Positions 43,286 to 51,521 of a stretch of 64,000 nucleotides of DNA are shown here, one piece after another; the first letter of the stretch is position 1, and every line of letters starts with the position of its first letter. Under the pieces are notes generated by a model that saw only the letters and a program-made list of their open reading frames with translations, did not search any database and was not told where the DNA came from. Both the position numbers and the translations under genes were made by a program. This DNA is from Microvirga arabica (GTDB lineage Bacteria > Pseudomonadota > Alphaproteobacteria > Rhizobiales > Beijerinckiaceae). Location: contig NZ_JAFBID010000018.1 of assembly GCF_016811235.1 (NCBI RefSeq), positions 1-64,000 on the forward strand, written 5' to 3'.

Positions 43286-45744
43286 GCTCTAACCAATGGA
43301 ACCTTCGGAACGGTGCGGACACCTCCGCCTCCATTACCATCGGAGCCCTTCGGCTTCACCGACTTTTTCGCCTTCGTGGACGCGGACTTCGCCTTGGGCT
43401 TCTTCTTGGCGTTGGTCACGACCTTCTCGGGCTTCGGCTTTACCGGGCCTTCGACATACTCGAAGCCTAAGCTCTGCAGGCCGATCTCGTCGGTCTTGAC
43501 CACGACCTTGACGGCCCCGCCCTCTTTGAGGCGCCCGAAGAGCACCTCGTCGGCGAGCGGCGTCTTGATGGTGGTCTGGATCAGACGGCCCATCGGGCGG
43601 GCGCCCATGGCCTCGTCGTATCCATGCTCGACCAGCCACTCGCGGGCCTCATCAGTGAGCTCGATCGACACGTTGCGGTCGGCGAGCTGGGCATCCAGCT
43701 GCATGACGAACTTGTCGACAACCTTCTGGACCACTTCCTTGGGCAGGTGACCGAAGGAGATGATGGCATCGAGGCGGTTGCGGAACTCCGGCGTGAACAG
43801 CTTGTTCACGGCCTCTGTGTCGTCACCCTCCCGCTTGGTGCGGGTGAAGCCGTAGGCCGGGCGGGCCATGTCGGCGGCGCCCGCATTCGTGGTCATGATG
43901 ATGATCACGTTGCGGAAGTCGACCTGCTTGCCGTTGTGATCCGTCAGCTTCCCGTGGTCCATGACCTGGAGCAGGATATTGAACAGATCCGGATGAGCCT
44001 TCTCGATCTCGTCAAGCAGGAGCACGCAGTGCGGATGCTGGTCGATGCCGTCAGTCAGGAGACCGCCCTGGTCGAAGCCCACATAGCCGGGAGGCGCGCC
44101 TATCAGGCGGCTGACCGTATGTCGCTCCATGTATTCCGACATGTCGAAGCGCAGGAGTTCGACGCCAAGCGACGTGGCAAGCTGCTTGGCAACCTCGGTC
44201 TTGCCGACGCCCGTGGGGCCGGCGAAGAGGTAGGAGCCGATGGGCTTTTCCGCGTCGCGCAGGCCGGCACGGGCTAGCTTGATCGCTGAGGACAGCGCCT
44301 CGATGGCCTTGTCCTGCCCGTAGACGACCCGCTTGAGGGTGTCCTGCAGGTGCGCGAGCACCTCCGCGTCGTCTTTCGACACGGTCTTGGGCGGGATCCG
44401 GGCCATGGTGGCGATGGTGGCCTCGATCTCCTTGATGCCGATGGTTTTCTTGCGACGGCCCTCGGGCAGGAGCATCTGCGATGCGCCGGTCTCGTCGATC
44501 ACGTCGATCGCCTTGTCCGGCAGCTTCCGGTCATTGATGTAGCGGGCCGACAGCTCCACCGCCGCCTTCACGGCGTCGTTGGTGTACTTGAGCTTGTGGA
44601 AGTCCTCGAAATAAGGCTTCAGGCCCTTCACGATCTCGATTGCATCCGGCACGGACGGCTCGTTCACGTCAATCTTCTGGAAGCGACGCACGAGGGCCCG
44701 GTCCTTCTCGAAATACTGGCGGTATTCCTTGTAGGTGGTCGAGCCGATGCAGCGGAGGCTGCCCTGAGCGAGGGCGGGCTTCAGGAGGTTGGAGGCATCC
44801 ATGGCGCCGCCCGAGGTGGCACCGGCGCCGATCACCGTATGAATTTCATCGATGAACATGATGGCGTTCGGATGGGCCTCGATCTCCTTCATCACCTGCT
44901 TGAGGCGCTCTTCGAAGTCGCCGCGGTAGCGGGTGCCGGCGAGCAGCGTGCCCATGTCGAGGGAGAAGACGGTCGCGCCCTTCAGAACCTCCGGCACCTG
45001 ACCCTGGACGATCTTGCGGGCAAGGCCTTCCGCGATGGCGGTCTTGCCGACGCCGGGATCGCCGACGAGGAGCGGGTTGTTCTTCTGGCGGCGGCACAGG
45101 ACCTGAATGGTACGCTGGACTTCGGACTCGCGGCCGATGAGCGGATCGATCCGGCCTTCCTTCGCCTTCTTGTTGAGGTTGACGCAGTAAGCCTCGAGGG
45201 CGTCGCCCTTTTTCTTGGCCCGTGCGTCGCCCTCGTCCTGGGTCGGACGCTCGTTCGACGACTCCTCCTCGGACCCGCGCGGAGAGCGGCTCTCCGTAAG
45301 ACCCGGGCGCTTGGCGATGCCGTGGCTGATGTAGTTGACCGCGTCGTAGCGGGTCATGTCCTGCTCCTGCAGGAAATAAGCCGCATGGCTCTCCCGCTCG
45401 GCGAAGATGGCGACCAGCACGTTGGCGCCCGTCACTTCATCCCGCCCCGAGGACTGGACATGGATCACCGCCCGCTGGATCACGCGCTGGAAGCCGGCCG
45501 TCGGCTTGGAATCCTGGCGCCCGTCCGCGACGAGATTGGCGAGTTCGCTGTCGACATAATCCACCAGGTTGCGGCGGAGAACGTCGAGATCGACATTGCA
45601 GGCCCGCATGACGGCAGCCGCATCCTGGTCGTCGATCAGGGCCAGGAGAAGGTGTTCGAGGGTTGCGTATTCGTGGCGGCGCTCGCCGGCAAGAGCGAGG
45701 GCTCGGTGAAGGGCTTGTTCAAGACTGCGAGAAAAGCTCGGCAA
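43282..45744 (-). CDS. clpA: ATP-dependent Clp protease ATP-binding subunit ClpA
   Basis: 820 residues, longer than E. coli ClpA (758). The N-domain ([20 protein letters not shown]) is followed by an acidic/polar linker of ~40 residues ([20 protein letters not shown]). Two AAA+ modules carry Walker A lysines at Lys234 (GDPGVGKTA) and Lys515 (GPTGVGKTE). The C-terminus has a Lys-rich tail of about 50 residues ending in glycines. ClpA unfolds substrates for ClpP. The gene is 28 bases after clpS and overlaps the small membrane gene. Confidence 0.96.
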   Translation of the reverse strand: MPSFSRSLEQALHRALALAGERRHEYATLEHLLLALIDDQDAAAVMRACNVDLDVLRRNLVDYVDSELANLVADGRQDSKPTAGFQRVIQRAVIHVQSSGRDEVTGANVLVAIFAERESHAAYFLQEQDMTRYDAVNYISHGIAKRPGLTESRSPRGSEEESSNERPTQDEGDARAKKKGDALEAYCVNLNKKAKEGRIDPLIGRESEVQRTIQVLCRRQKNNPLLVGDPGVGKTAIAEGLARKIVQGQVPEVLKGATVFSLDMGTLLAGTRYRGDFEERLKQVMKEIEAHPNAIMFIDEIHTVIGAGATSGGAMDASNLLKPALAQGSLRCIGSTTYKEYRQYFEKDRALVRRFQKIDVNEPSVPDAIEIVKGLKPYFEDFHKLKYTNDAVKAAVELSARYINDRKLPDKAIDVIDETGASQMLLPEGRRKKTIGIKEIEATIATMARIPPKTVSKDDAEVLAHLQDTLKRVVYGQDKAIEALSSAIKLARAGLRDAEKPIGSYLFAGPTGVGKTEVAKQLATSLGVELLRFDMSEYMERHTVSRLIGAPPGYVGFDQGGLLTDGIDQHPHCVLLLDEIEKAHPDLFNILLQVMDHGKLTDHNGKQVDFRNVIIIMTTNAGAADMARPAYGFTRTKREGDDTEAVNKLFTPEFRNRLDAIISFGHLPKEVVQKVVDKFVMQLDAQLADRNVSIELTDEAREWLVEHGYDEAMGARPMGRLIQTTIKTPLADEVLFGRLKEGGAVKVVVKTDEIGLQSLGFEYVEGPVKPKPEKVVTNAKKKPKAKSASTKAKKSVKPKGSDGNGGGGVRTVPKVPLVRA

Positions 45745-45772
45745 CGGCTTGTCCTTTATGAGCGGGGCTCGG

Positions 45773-46153
45773 CTAATTCTTTTCCATTACACATTGCAGA
45801 GGGTGCTGGTGCTTGCGGGCGAAATCCATCACCTGGGTCACCTTGGTCTCGGCAATCTCGTAGGTAAAAACTCCACATTCCCCGACGCCGTTCTGGTGTA
45901 CGTGCAGCATGATCCGGGTCGCATCTTCCCGGTTCTTGTTGAAGAACCGCTCCAGCACATGCACCACGAACTCCATCGGGGTGTAATCATCGTTCAAGAG
46001 GAGAACGCGGTAAAGGTTCGGCCGTTTCGTGCGCGGCTTGGTTTTCGTGATGATGGCCGTGTTGGAGCGACCGCCATCATCTCCTCCAGGATCTCTCCCG
46101 GGAGGCTCCGACCCGCCGGCAGCCGAAATCGGAGACTGCCTCAACAGAGTCAT
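45773..46153 (-). CDS. clpS: ATP-dependent Clp protease adaptor ClpS
   Basis: 126 residues from the ATG at 46153; ATG codons at 46177 and 46225 are also in frame. A variable N-terminal extension ([22 protein letters not shown]) is followed by the ClpS core: [26 protein letters not shown] with the N-degron pocket, [24 protein letters not shown], and the C-terminal [11 protein letters not shown]. ClpS delivers N-end-rule substrates to ClpAP. The order clpS-clpA is the standard one. Alphaproteobacteria often have a second ClpS; it is not in this window. Confidence 0.95.
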   Translation of the reverse strand: MTLLRQSPISAAGGSEPPGRDPGGDDGGRSNTAIITKTKPRTKRPNLYRVLLLNDDYTPMEFVVHVLERFFNKNREDATRIMLHVHQNGVGECGVFTYEIAETKVTQVMDFARKHQHPLQCVMEKN

Positions 46154-46395
46154 AGTACCGTAAGCTAACCGCAGCATCGTCGGACGACCGCCCCTTGTTC
46201 TCGTCTGGCCCTGCCCGTGGCTCACATCCCGGTTCGAGCCACATCACACAGCCAAATCTATAGTCGCTCCATTCAGTTCGCCAGATCAACCAGATGGGTG
46301 GTCGCAGGACAGATGAAAAGAGCGACATGTTGGTCACGCCTTCGCGACCGGCCAACCGGCAGCTGGGCCTCTGGGGCGCTCAGCCCCTCAACGCA

Positions 46396-46422
46396 GAACG
46401 CCCGGCACGAGGCCGGGCGTTC
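46396..46422. terminator. Perfect 11-bp hairpin downstream of the phasin gene
   Basis: GAACGCCCGGC and GCCGGGCGTTC flank the loop ACGAG, 28 bases after the phasin stop. The stem is strong, but no T-tract follows on either strand, so termination is likely but not certain. The rest of the 296-base gap up to clpS shows no gene. Confidence 0.55.
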
Positions 46423-46449
46423 ATCCTAAAGGATAGGAGACTGCTTGCG

Positions 46450-46782
46450 TCAGGCAGCGGTCTTGGACAGGAGGCCCTCGTAGGGCTTCATGGTCTCGGT
46501 GGCGAGGTTCGAGTAGAGCGAGCCCATTTTGGTCGACTGGCTGACCAGATTGTCATAGGCGCCCTTCACGTAGGCAGTCTGGATCTCGACCGCCTTGTCC
46601 AGGGTCTTTACGCCGAGCAGCTTCTCGACCGTGGATGAGGTGTGCTCGAACGACTTGCGGGCGAACTCGGCCACCTCGGTGGCGATCGCCTGGGAGGTGC
46701 TGGAGAAAGCACCGAGCGCCTTCATGGTGGCATCCAGGTTGTCCTGGCCGAGCTTCTGAATCTGGTTGAACGGCTGAAGCAT
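46450..46782 (-). CDS. Phasin family protein
   Basis: 110 residues from the ATG at 46782 (MLQPFNQIQKLGQDNLDATMKAL). It is a fully helical, amphipathic protein with the phasin_2 pattern: SSTSQAIATEVAEFARKSFEHTSS, a LLGVKTLDKAVEIQTAYVKGAYD segment, and a C-terminal METMKPYEG-like end. Phasins coat polyhydroxybutyrate granules. Two PhaR-type palindromes lie 67 and 97 bases upstream, supporting control by the PHB-responsive repressor PhaR. No PHB synthase gene is nearby. Confidence 0.92.
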   Translation of the reverse strand: MLQPFNQIQKLGQDNLDATMKALGAFSSTSQAIATEVAEFARKSFEHTSSTVEKLLGVKTLDKAVEIQTAYVKGAYDNLVSQSTKMGSLYSNLATETMKPYEGLLSKTAA

Positions 46783-46848
46783 TGTGAACCTCGACAATAA
46801 GTCGTTTAATGATGGTCGGCGCCGCTGAGCAGCTGACGGAGCTTTATA

Positions 46849-46861
46849 TGTGCAGTGCACA
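46849..46861. promoter_or_regulatory. PhaR-type palindrome 1 (TGTGC-N3-GCACA)
   Basis: TGTGCAGTGCACA, a 5+5 palindrome with a 3-base spacer, followed by A. It fits TGCRNYGCASMA, the PhaR consensus I recall for Bradyrhizobium. Located in the phasin promoter region. Confidence 0.6.
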
Positions 46862-46878
46862 ATTTCTGTCAAGTTTTA

Positions 46879-46893
46879 TTGTGCAACGCACAA
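46879..46893. promoter_or_regulatory. PhaR-type palindrome 2 (TTGTGC-N3-GCACAA)
   Basis: TTGTGCAACGCACAA, a perfect 6+6 palindrome. Its centre is 31 bases from that of palindrome 1, three helical turns, so two repressor dimers could bind on the same face. It lies between the phasin gene and the divergent DD-carboxypeptidase gene. Confidence 0.62.
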
Positions 46894-47037
46894 CAAGCCA
46901 TGCAGGCGAATCGTCCCTGTTAACCCCCCCGTAACCGCAACCCCTTACCGTCAGAGCATGTGTTGCGCCGGCAACGGTTCCTTTCAGAGAGCCGGGCGCA
47001 AGGGCCTAAGAACCAAACGAAACAGGGATTTTTCAGC

Positions 47038-48636
47038 ATGAATTCGGTTTGGACAGGACACCGAAAGGCATGGGCTCTCGTTGGTATTGTCGCGTCGTTT
47101 GCCATTACGGTCACGTCTCCCGCTGAGGCAGCCCGCCGCAAGGCTCCGGCCGGCGGCGGCTACGGTCCTCCCACCGCTTCCATCGTCGTCGATGCCAAGA
47201 CCGGCAAGATTCTGCAGGGCGAGAACATCGATGCGCCGCGCATTCCCGCCTCTATCACGAAGGTCATGAGCCTTTATCTGCTATTCGAGCAGCTCGAGCG
47301 GGGCCGGATCAGCCTCAACACCCCCCTGACGGTGTCGTCCTATGCCGCCAGCCAGCCGCCGACCAAGCTCGGCCTGCGACCCGGCTCGACCATCGATGTC
47401 GATGACGCCATCAAGGCGATGGTCACCCTCTCGGCCAACGACGTGTCCGTTGTGGTGGCCGAGAACGTGTCCGGCTCGGAAGAGGCCTTTGCCCAGATGA
47501 TGACCCGCAAGGCCCGGGAACTCGGCATGAGCTCCACGGCCTTCTACAACCCGCACGGCCTGCCTCACAATCCGCCGAACATCACCACGGCACGGGATCT
47601 CTCGATCCTCGGCCGAGCAATCCAGGACCGCTTCCCGAAGTACTTCGCCTATTTCGAGACCCGCTCCTTCCAGTACGGCAAGCGCACGATCCGGGGACAT
47701 AACCGGCTCTTGGGCAAGGTCGAGGGCGTGGACGGTATCAAGACCGGCTATACCCGCCTGTCCGGCTTCAACCTGCTGACCTCGGTCAACACCGCCAACC
47801 GCAGCATCGTCGCCGTGGTGCTCGGCGGCCGTTCCGGCGCCTCCCGCGACCAGAAGATGGCCGGCCTGATCGACGATCATCTGCCCCGCGCCTATGCCGG
47901 CGCCCGCATCGCCCCGCCGGTGGTCGAAGGCTCGGCCCAGCCGACCATGGTGGCCGAAGCTCCCGCTCCCCGTCCGGTCGAGCCGGCTCCCGTCCAGGCT
48001 CCGGTCAGGGTTGCGTCCGCCACCCCGGAGGCTCCGATGGCCCAGGCGACGACGCCGCAGCCCGCCCCGGAGCGCAAGCCGCTCGACCTGAACACCCTGC
48101 GCCCGGTGGTGGCATCCGCAGCCGGTGCAAGCTCCACCACGACGCCCTCCTCCACCTCCTCGGTGCGCTGGCAAAAGGGTCAGGAGCCACTGCCGCTGAA
48201 CGCCCAGGCCTATGCCGCCCTGCCCCCGCAGGCCGCTCCTGCCCAGATCCCGGCCTCGCAGAAGGCTGCTCTGGTGGCCAAGATCGAGGCAAAGCCCGTC
48301 GAGGCGGCGCCTGCCGCCCAGGCTCCGACGAAAACCGCTTCGCTCAAGGTCGAAGCCCCCGAGCCGAAGAAGGTCGAGCGTCCGGCGGTGACCGGCTGGG
48401 TGATCCAGCTCGGCGCCACGGATGACGAGTCCAAGGCCAAGGAGATGCTCGACTCTGCGCGCAACCGCTTCGGCAAGCTTCTGGGCAAGGCCTCACCCTT
48501 CACCGAGAAGGTGACCGTCGACGGAAGCACCCTCTACCGGGCCCGCTTCTCCGGCTTCTCGGAGTCGGATGATGCTGCGAAGGCCTGCAAGCAGCTCAAG
48601 AAGAACGGCGTGAACTGCTTCGCCTCCCGCGCCTGA
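47038..48636 (+). CDS. D-alanyl-D-alanine carboxypeptidase with C-terminal SPOR domain
   Basis: 532 residues from the ATG at 47038. A signal peptide ends near AEAAR. The S11 transpeptidase-like domain has the three active-site motifs: Ser72-I-T-Lys75, SAN (132-134) and KTG (235-237). A ~170-residue Pro/Ala-rich linker follows (VEPAPVQAPVRVAS and TPSSTSSVRW). A SPOR domain occupies the last ~80 residues (GWVIQLGATDDESKAKEML), which binds denuded septal peptidoglycan. So it probably trims pentapeptides at the division site. It is divergent from the phasin gene. Confidence 0.93.
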   Translation: MNSVWTGHRKAWALVGIVASFAITVTSPAEAARRKAPAGGGYGPPTASIVVDAKTGKILQGENIDAPRIPASITKVMSLYLLFEQLERGRISLNTPLTVSSYAASQPPTKLGLRPGSTIDVDDAIKAMVTLSANDVSVVVAENVSGSEEAFAQMMTRKARELGMSSTAFYNPHGLPHNPPNITTARDLSILGRAIQDRFPKYFAYFETRSFQYGKRTIRGHNRLLGKVEGVDGIKTGYTRLSGFNLLTSVNTANRSIVAVVLGGRSGASRDQKMAGLIDDHLPRAYAGARIAPPVVEGSAQPTMVAEAPAPRPVEPAPVQAPVRVASATPEAPMAQATTPQPAPERKPLDLNTLRPVVASAAGASSTTTPSSTSSVRWQKGQEPLPLNAQAYAALPPQAAPAQIPASQKAALVAKIEAKPVEAAPAAQAPTKTASLKVEAPEPKKVERPAVTGWVIQLGATDDESKAKEMLDSARNRFGKLLGKASPFTEKVTVDGSTLYRARFSGFSESDDAAKACKQLKKNGVNCFASRA

Positions 48637-48655
48637 GGCAGGATTGAAGAACCCT

Positions 48656-48683
48656 GAGACGGTGCGTGTGCTTGCACCGTCTC
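48656..48683. terminator. Hairpin after the DD-carboxypeptidase gene
   Basis: GAGACGGTGC and GCACCGTCTC (10+10, loop GTGTGCTT) lie 20 bases after the stop and 31 before the end of the convergent DnaJ-domain gene. It lacks a T-tract. It probably serves both genes as a weak terminator. Confidence 0.55.
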
Positions 48684-48713
48684 GGCTAAGATCACCGGAT
48701 CGCGCGTGGAGTA

Positions 48714-49424
48714 TCAGCGATGTCGGCCCAGCAGGACTTCTCGCGCCTCGTTCACACGAGCCGCAAGATACGCCGTGCCTCCATGGTCGGGATGGAGCCT
48801 CTTAATCAAGGTTCGATGCGCTTTTCGGACCTCGTCGAGGCTCGCACCCGGCTGAAGCCCCAGGATCTGATAGGCTTCTTCTTTCGTCATTACGCCCGAC
48901 TGCGCATGAGTGCGCGTCCGCGTGTCACGATCTCCCTGAGCGTTTTCACGCCAGCCGGCAAACCGGCGATCAAGATACGCTTCTAGGAGGGGGACACCCT
49001 GCGGGTCGTGGGCGCTGCATTCGTCATAGAGGCGGCGCAGGCTCCCAGGGTCGAGACTGGACAGGCGCCGTCCCGCGAAGGCCCCGACCAGAACGCTGCC
49101 CTCGACGGCACCCGTCGCATGGTCGATCTCCATCTCGATTATGGCCGAGCGGATGCGGGAGAAGCGGCCCGGCTGGGGCTGAAACCGGCTCCAGGGACCA
49201 GGGAGCTTGAGGACGTTCCATCCCAGCGCCCAGGCGCCGAGCCCGCCGATGAGGAAGGCCATGCCGGGCTGGCCCTTGGCCCCCACCCACGCGGCCGCGC
49301 CGAGGGCGGCTACGCCGCCGACGGTCCTGACGGCCTTCGCCAGCGCCTTCGGGTCGGTGCGCGTGTAAGTCTTGCCCAGCCACCACAGAAGGGCGACTGC
49401 GGCGATTCCGAAAAGAAGCATCAT
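48714..49424 (-). CDS. Membrane-anchored DnaJ-domain protein
   Basis: 236 residues from the ATG at about 49424. An N-terminal transmembrane segment (LLFGIAAVALLWWLG) and a second one (PGMAFLIGGLGAWALGW) are followed by a soluble middle part. A J-domain is at the C-terminus (KEEAYQILGLQPGASLDEVRKAHRTLIKRLHPDHGG, with the HPD motif). This layout resembles DjlA-like/TIM14-like membrane J-proteins that stimulate DnaK at the membrane. The middle segment (AFAGRRLSSLDPGSLRRLYDEC) is conserved in alphaproteobacterial relatives. Confidence 0.87.
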   Translation of the reverse strand: MMLLFGIAAVALLWWLGKTYTRTDPKALAKAVRTVGGVAALGAAAWVGAKGQPGMAFLIGGLGAWALGWNVLKLPGPWSRFQPQPGRFSRIRSAIIEMEIDHATGAVEGSVLVGAFAGRRLSSLDPGSLRRLYDECSAHDPQGVPLLEAYLDRRFAGWRENAQGDRDTRTRTHAQSGVMTKEEAYQILGLQPGASLDEVRKAHRTLIKRLHPDHGGTAYLAARVNEAREVLLGRHR

Positions 49425-49503
49425 GGTTCTATGTCCCCACCCCAACATGTGGGCCGGGATGGGGCGGATGTAAATCGCCGGCTGGAAGAATGCGGCGGCA
49501 GGC

Positions 49504-50211
49504 TCAGGCCGGACGCGCCGGAATGGTGAGACCGCGCTGAACCGCCGGACGGGCCAAGCCCCGCTCCAGCCATGCGGGCACCCGCTTAAGGCTGTCGAAC
49601 TCGACCAGGTCCCCCGCGCCGTAGAAGCCGATCAGGTTGCGCACCCAGCCCAGCAGGGAGATGTCAGCGATGGTGTAATCCTCGCCCATGATCCAGTCGC
49701 GCCCTTCGAGCCGGGTCTCAAGCACGCCCAGCAGGCGCTTGGATTCGTTGCGGTACCGCTCCAGCGGCCGCTTGTCCTCGATCTCGCGGCCGGCGAACTT
49801 ATGGAAGAAGCCGAGTTGGCCGAACATTGGGCCGACCGAGGCCATCTGGAAGAACACCCACTGGATTGTCTCGTAGCGGCGCGCTGAATCGGAGGGCAGA
49901 AGCTGGCCGGTCTTCTCGGCGAGGTACAGGAGGATGGCGCCCGACTCGAACAGACCGAACGGCTTGCCGCCCGGTCCATCTGGATCAATGATCGCCGGGA
50001 TCTTGCCGTTCGGGTTCAGGGAAAGGAATTCCGGACCCCAGGTCTCGTTTTCGCCGATGTTGATGAAGTGCGGCTCGTAAGCCAGCCCGGTCTCCTCCAG
50101 CATTATGGAGACCTTCACGCCGTTCGGCGTGGGTGTGGAATAGAGCTGAATGCGGTCGGGGGCTTTAGCCGGCCACCGGCTGGTGATCGGGAAGGCGGAG
50201 AGATCGGCCAT
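49504..50211 (-). CDS. Glutathione S-transferase, YfcG/YghU (Nu-class-like)
   Basis: 235 residues. The thioredoxin-like N-domain starts IQLYSTPTPNGVKVSIMLEE, lacking a catalytic Ser/Cys at the usual site but having the Thr/Asn of Nu-class enzymes. It continues with NPNGKIPAIIDPDG, FESGAILLYLAEKTG and the helical C-domain with DYTIADISLLGWV (the N-capping aspartate). Nu-class enzymes reduce disulfides and peroxides using glutathione. It is a single gene, independent of the neighbouring small genes. Confidence 0.92.
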   Translation of the reverse strand: MADLSAFPITSRWPAKAPDRIQLYSTPTPNGVKVSIMLEETGLAYEPHFINIGENETWGPEFLSLNPNGKIPAIIDPDGPGGKPFGLFESGAILLYLAEKTGQLLPSDSARRYETIQWVFFQMASVGPMFGQLGFFHKFAGREIEDKRPLERYRNESKRLLGVLETRLEGRDWIMGEDYTIADISLLGWVRNLIGFYGAGDLVEFDSLKRVPAWLERGLARPAVQRGLTIPARPA

Positions 50212-50304
50212 GGGAACTCCATCATCGACGTGAGTCGTGGTGGAGCGATGCTAGAGGGGCGGCAACGGCTTGCAAATGCGAAGCCGCTGCCGTCCGATCA
50301 AGTT

Positions 50305-50661
50305 TCAGTGCAGAAGGCGAACGGCGCCGCGCTGGCTTTCGCGCTCCCAGGCCTGGACGACCACGCCGTTGATGCCCGAATCGTGCAGTCTGTCGCTCAG
50401 ATCGATGAAGTGACGCTCGGTGGCTTCCACGTCGAACTCGATCTGCTCGTCCTCCGACTGCTCCAGCTCGCAGGCCGCATAGCGCTCATAAGCCGCCGAC
50501 ATCTCGGCGTAGGCAAACGCAACCGGCAGGGTGCGGAAGATGGTGGAGAATTCTTCATCCAGCTCTCCGGTCGTCAGGTCGCGCATTTGGACGAGATAAC
50601 CGTCGTCATGCTCACAGACCTCGTAACGCCAGTGCCGGCCTTCGGATGCACACATCAGCAT
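50305..50661 (-). CDS. Hypothetical protein, acidic
   Basis: 118 residues from the ATG at 50661. GGAGG (50667-50671) sits five bases before it, which decides against the GTG at 50673. The protein is acidic, especially ACELEQSEDEQIEFDVEATE, with a beta-rich N-terminal half (RHWRYEVCEHDDGYLVQMRDL). No transmembrane segment. I do not recognise the family. GGAAC-N17-CATT upstream on the minus strand (50718-50693 region) is a one-mismatch EcfG-like sequence and is weak. Confidence 0.65.
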   Translation of the reverse strand: MLMCASEGRHWRYEVCEHDDGYLVQMRDLTTGELDEEFSTIFRTLPVAFAYAEMSAAYERYAACELEQSEDEQIEFDVEATERHFIDLSDRLHDSGINGVVVQAWERESQRGAVRLLH

Positions 50662-50741
50662 CGGAACCTCCACTCAACTGAACTGCTGAGCCAATGCGAA
50701 TCGCGGCAGCGAGGTTCCAGGAAGTTCCCCAGCAAAAAAGT

Positions 50742-51002
50742 CTAACGGCTGAACCCATATTCGGCCCGGACGCGGCCGCTGATCCGCACCTGCGTGCCGT
50801 TGCCGAGATTGATAAAACCCTGGTCTGCCCTGAGGCCGTCACGCCTTTCCGCCTTTGAGCGGCTTGCCGGCAACGGCTCCTCGCAGCCTGGCGGCAGCCT
50901 GACCTCCATGCCGGGCGGCAGGTTAGGCGTGCGGCAATCCTTCGCAAGCGCTGAACCGGCTGAGGCAATCAGCAGCAGGGAGAATATGATCGGGAGCTTC
51001 AT
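50742..51002 (-). CDS. Small secreted hypothetical protein
   Basis: 86 residues with a clear signal peptide (MKLPIIFSLLLIASAGSALA). The mature 66 residues have two cysteines (KDCRTPN and PGCEEP) that may form a disulfide, and end ISGRVRAEYGFSR. Probably periplasmic. GGAGG lies upstream of the ATG (CGCGGAGGCGTTGCG). It is 27 bases after the DUF1489 stop on the same strand, so an operon is possible. The ending resembles short beta-barrel-like closing strands, but it is too small to be one. Confidence 0.68.
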   Translation of the reverse strand: MKLPIIFSLLLIASAGSALAKDCRTPNLPPGMEVRLPPGCEEPLPASRSKAERRDGLRADQGFINLGNGTQVRISGRVRAEYGFSR

Positions 51003-51029
51003 CGCAACGCCTCCGCGGATTCACATAAG

Positions 51030-51467
51030 TTAGAGAAGCCCGAGTTCAGCCAGTTCTCTGCGCATGTCTTCGGGCATCTTGGCGAGATCGCCCGCCTTTC
51101 CATCGATATCACGCGGAGCGTCCTTGGCAACGAGATAGCGCCAGCCCTGGAACGGCCGGTAGGGCCTCGGCTCCACGGCGACAACCTTCGGATCCAGCAC
51201 CAGCCGGCAGCGTCCGATGCCGTCACCGTCGGTGAAGGGGCGGACATCGAGAAGCGCCTGCCGGGCCGCTACATGGCCCTTGATGACCCAGTACAGCGAC
51301 CCGCCGCCCAAAAGCTCGTCCACGCGCTTGGGCACCATGCGGGTCGTGTGCGTCTGCTCGTAGTCGCGCCCGAGCCGACGGTGAGTCGCGCGGTTCTCCT
51401 CAATCCATTCTTCAAGATCGGTGATCGAGTCGCAGCCGACGCAGAGTTTGATCAGGTGAAGGGCCAT
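51030..51467 (-). CDS. DUF1489 family protein
   Basis: 145 residues from the ATG at 51467 (MALHLIKLCVGCDSI). The motif set LIKLCVGCDSITDLEEW, GGGSLYWVIKGHVAARQ, FQGWRYLVAKDAPRD is the signature of this alphaproteobacterial family. It is soluble, of unknown function; the fold is related to the ASCH/PUA-like group by my recollection, so an RNA-linked role is possible. It lies 54 bases after the carboxylase gene on the same strand. Confidence 0.88.
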   Translation of the reverse strand: MALHLIKLCVGCDSITDLEEWIEENRATHRRLGRDYEQTHTTRMVPKRVDELLGGGSLYWVIKGHVAARQALLDVRPFTDGDGIGRCRLVLDPKVVAVEPRPYRPFQGWRYLVAKDAPRDIDGKAGDLAKMPEDMRRELAELGLL

Positions 51468-51521
51468 GTCTGCTTTCAACCATGGGCATCGCGGATCGGA
51501 CATCCGGCGATGCGCCGCAGG

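Noticed and set aside
44350-45867. 505-residue plus-strand open frame
   Set aside because: Antisense shadow of clpA and the clpS end.
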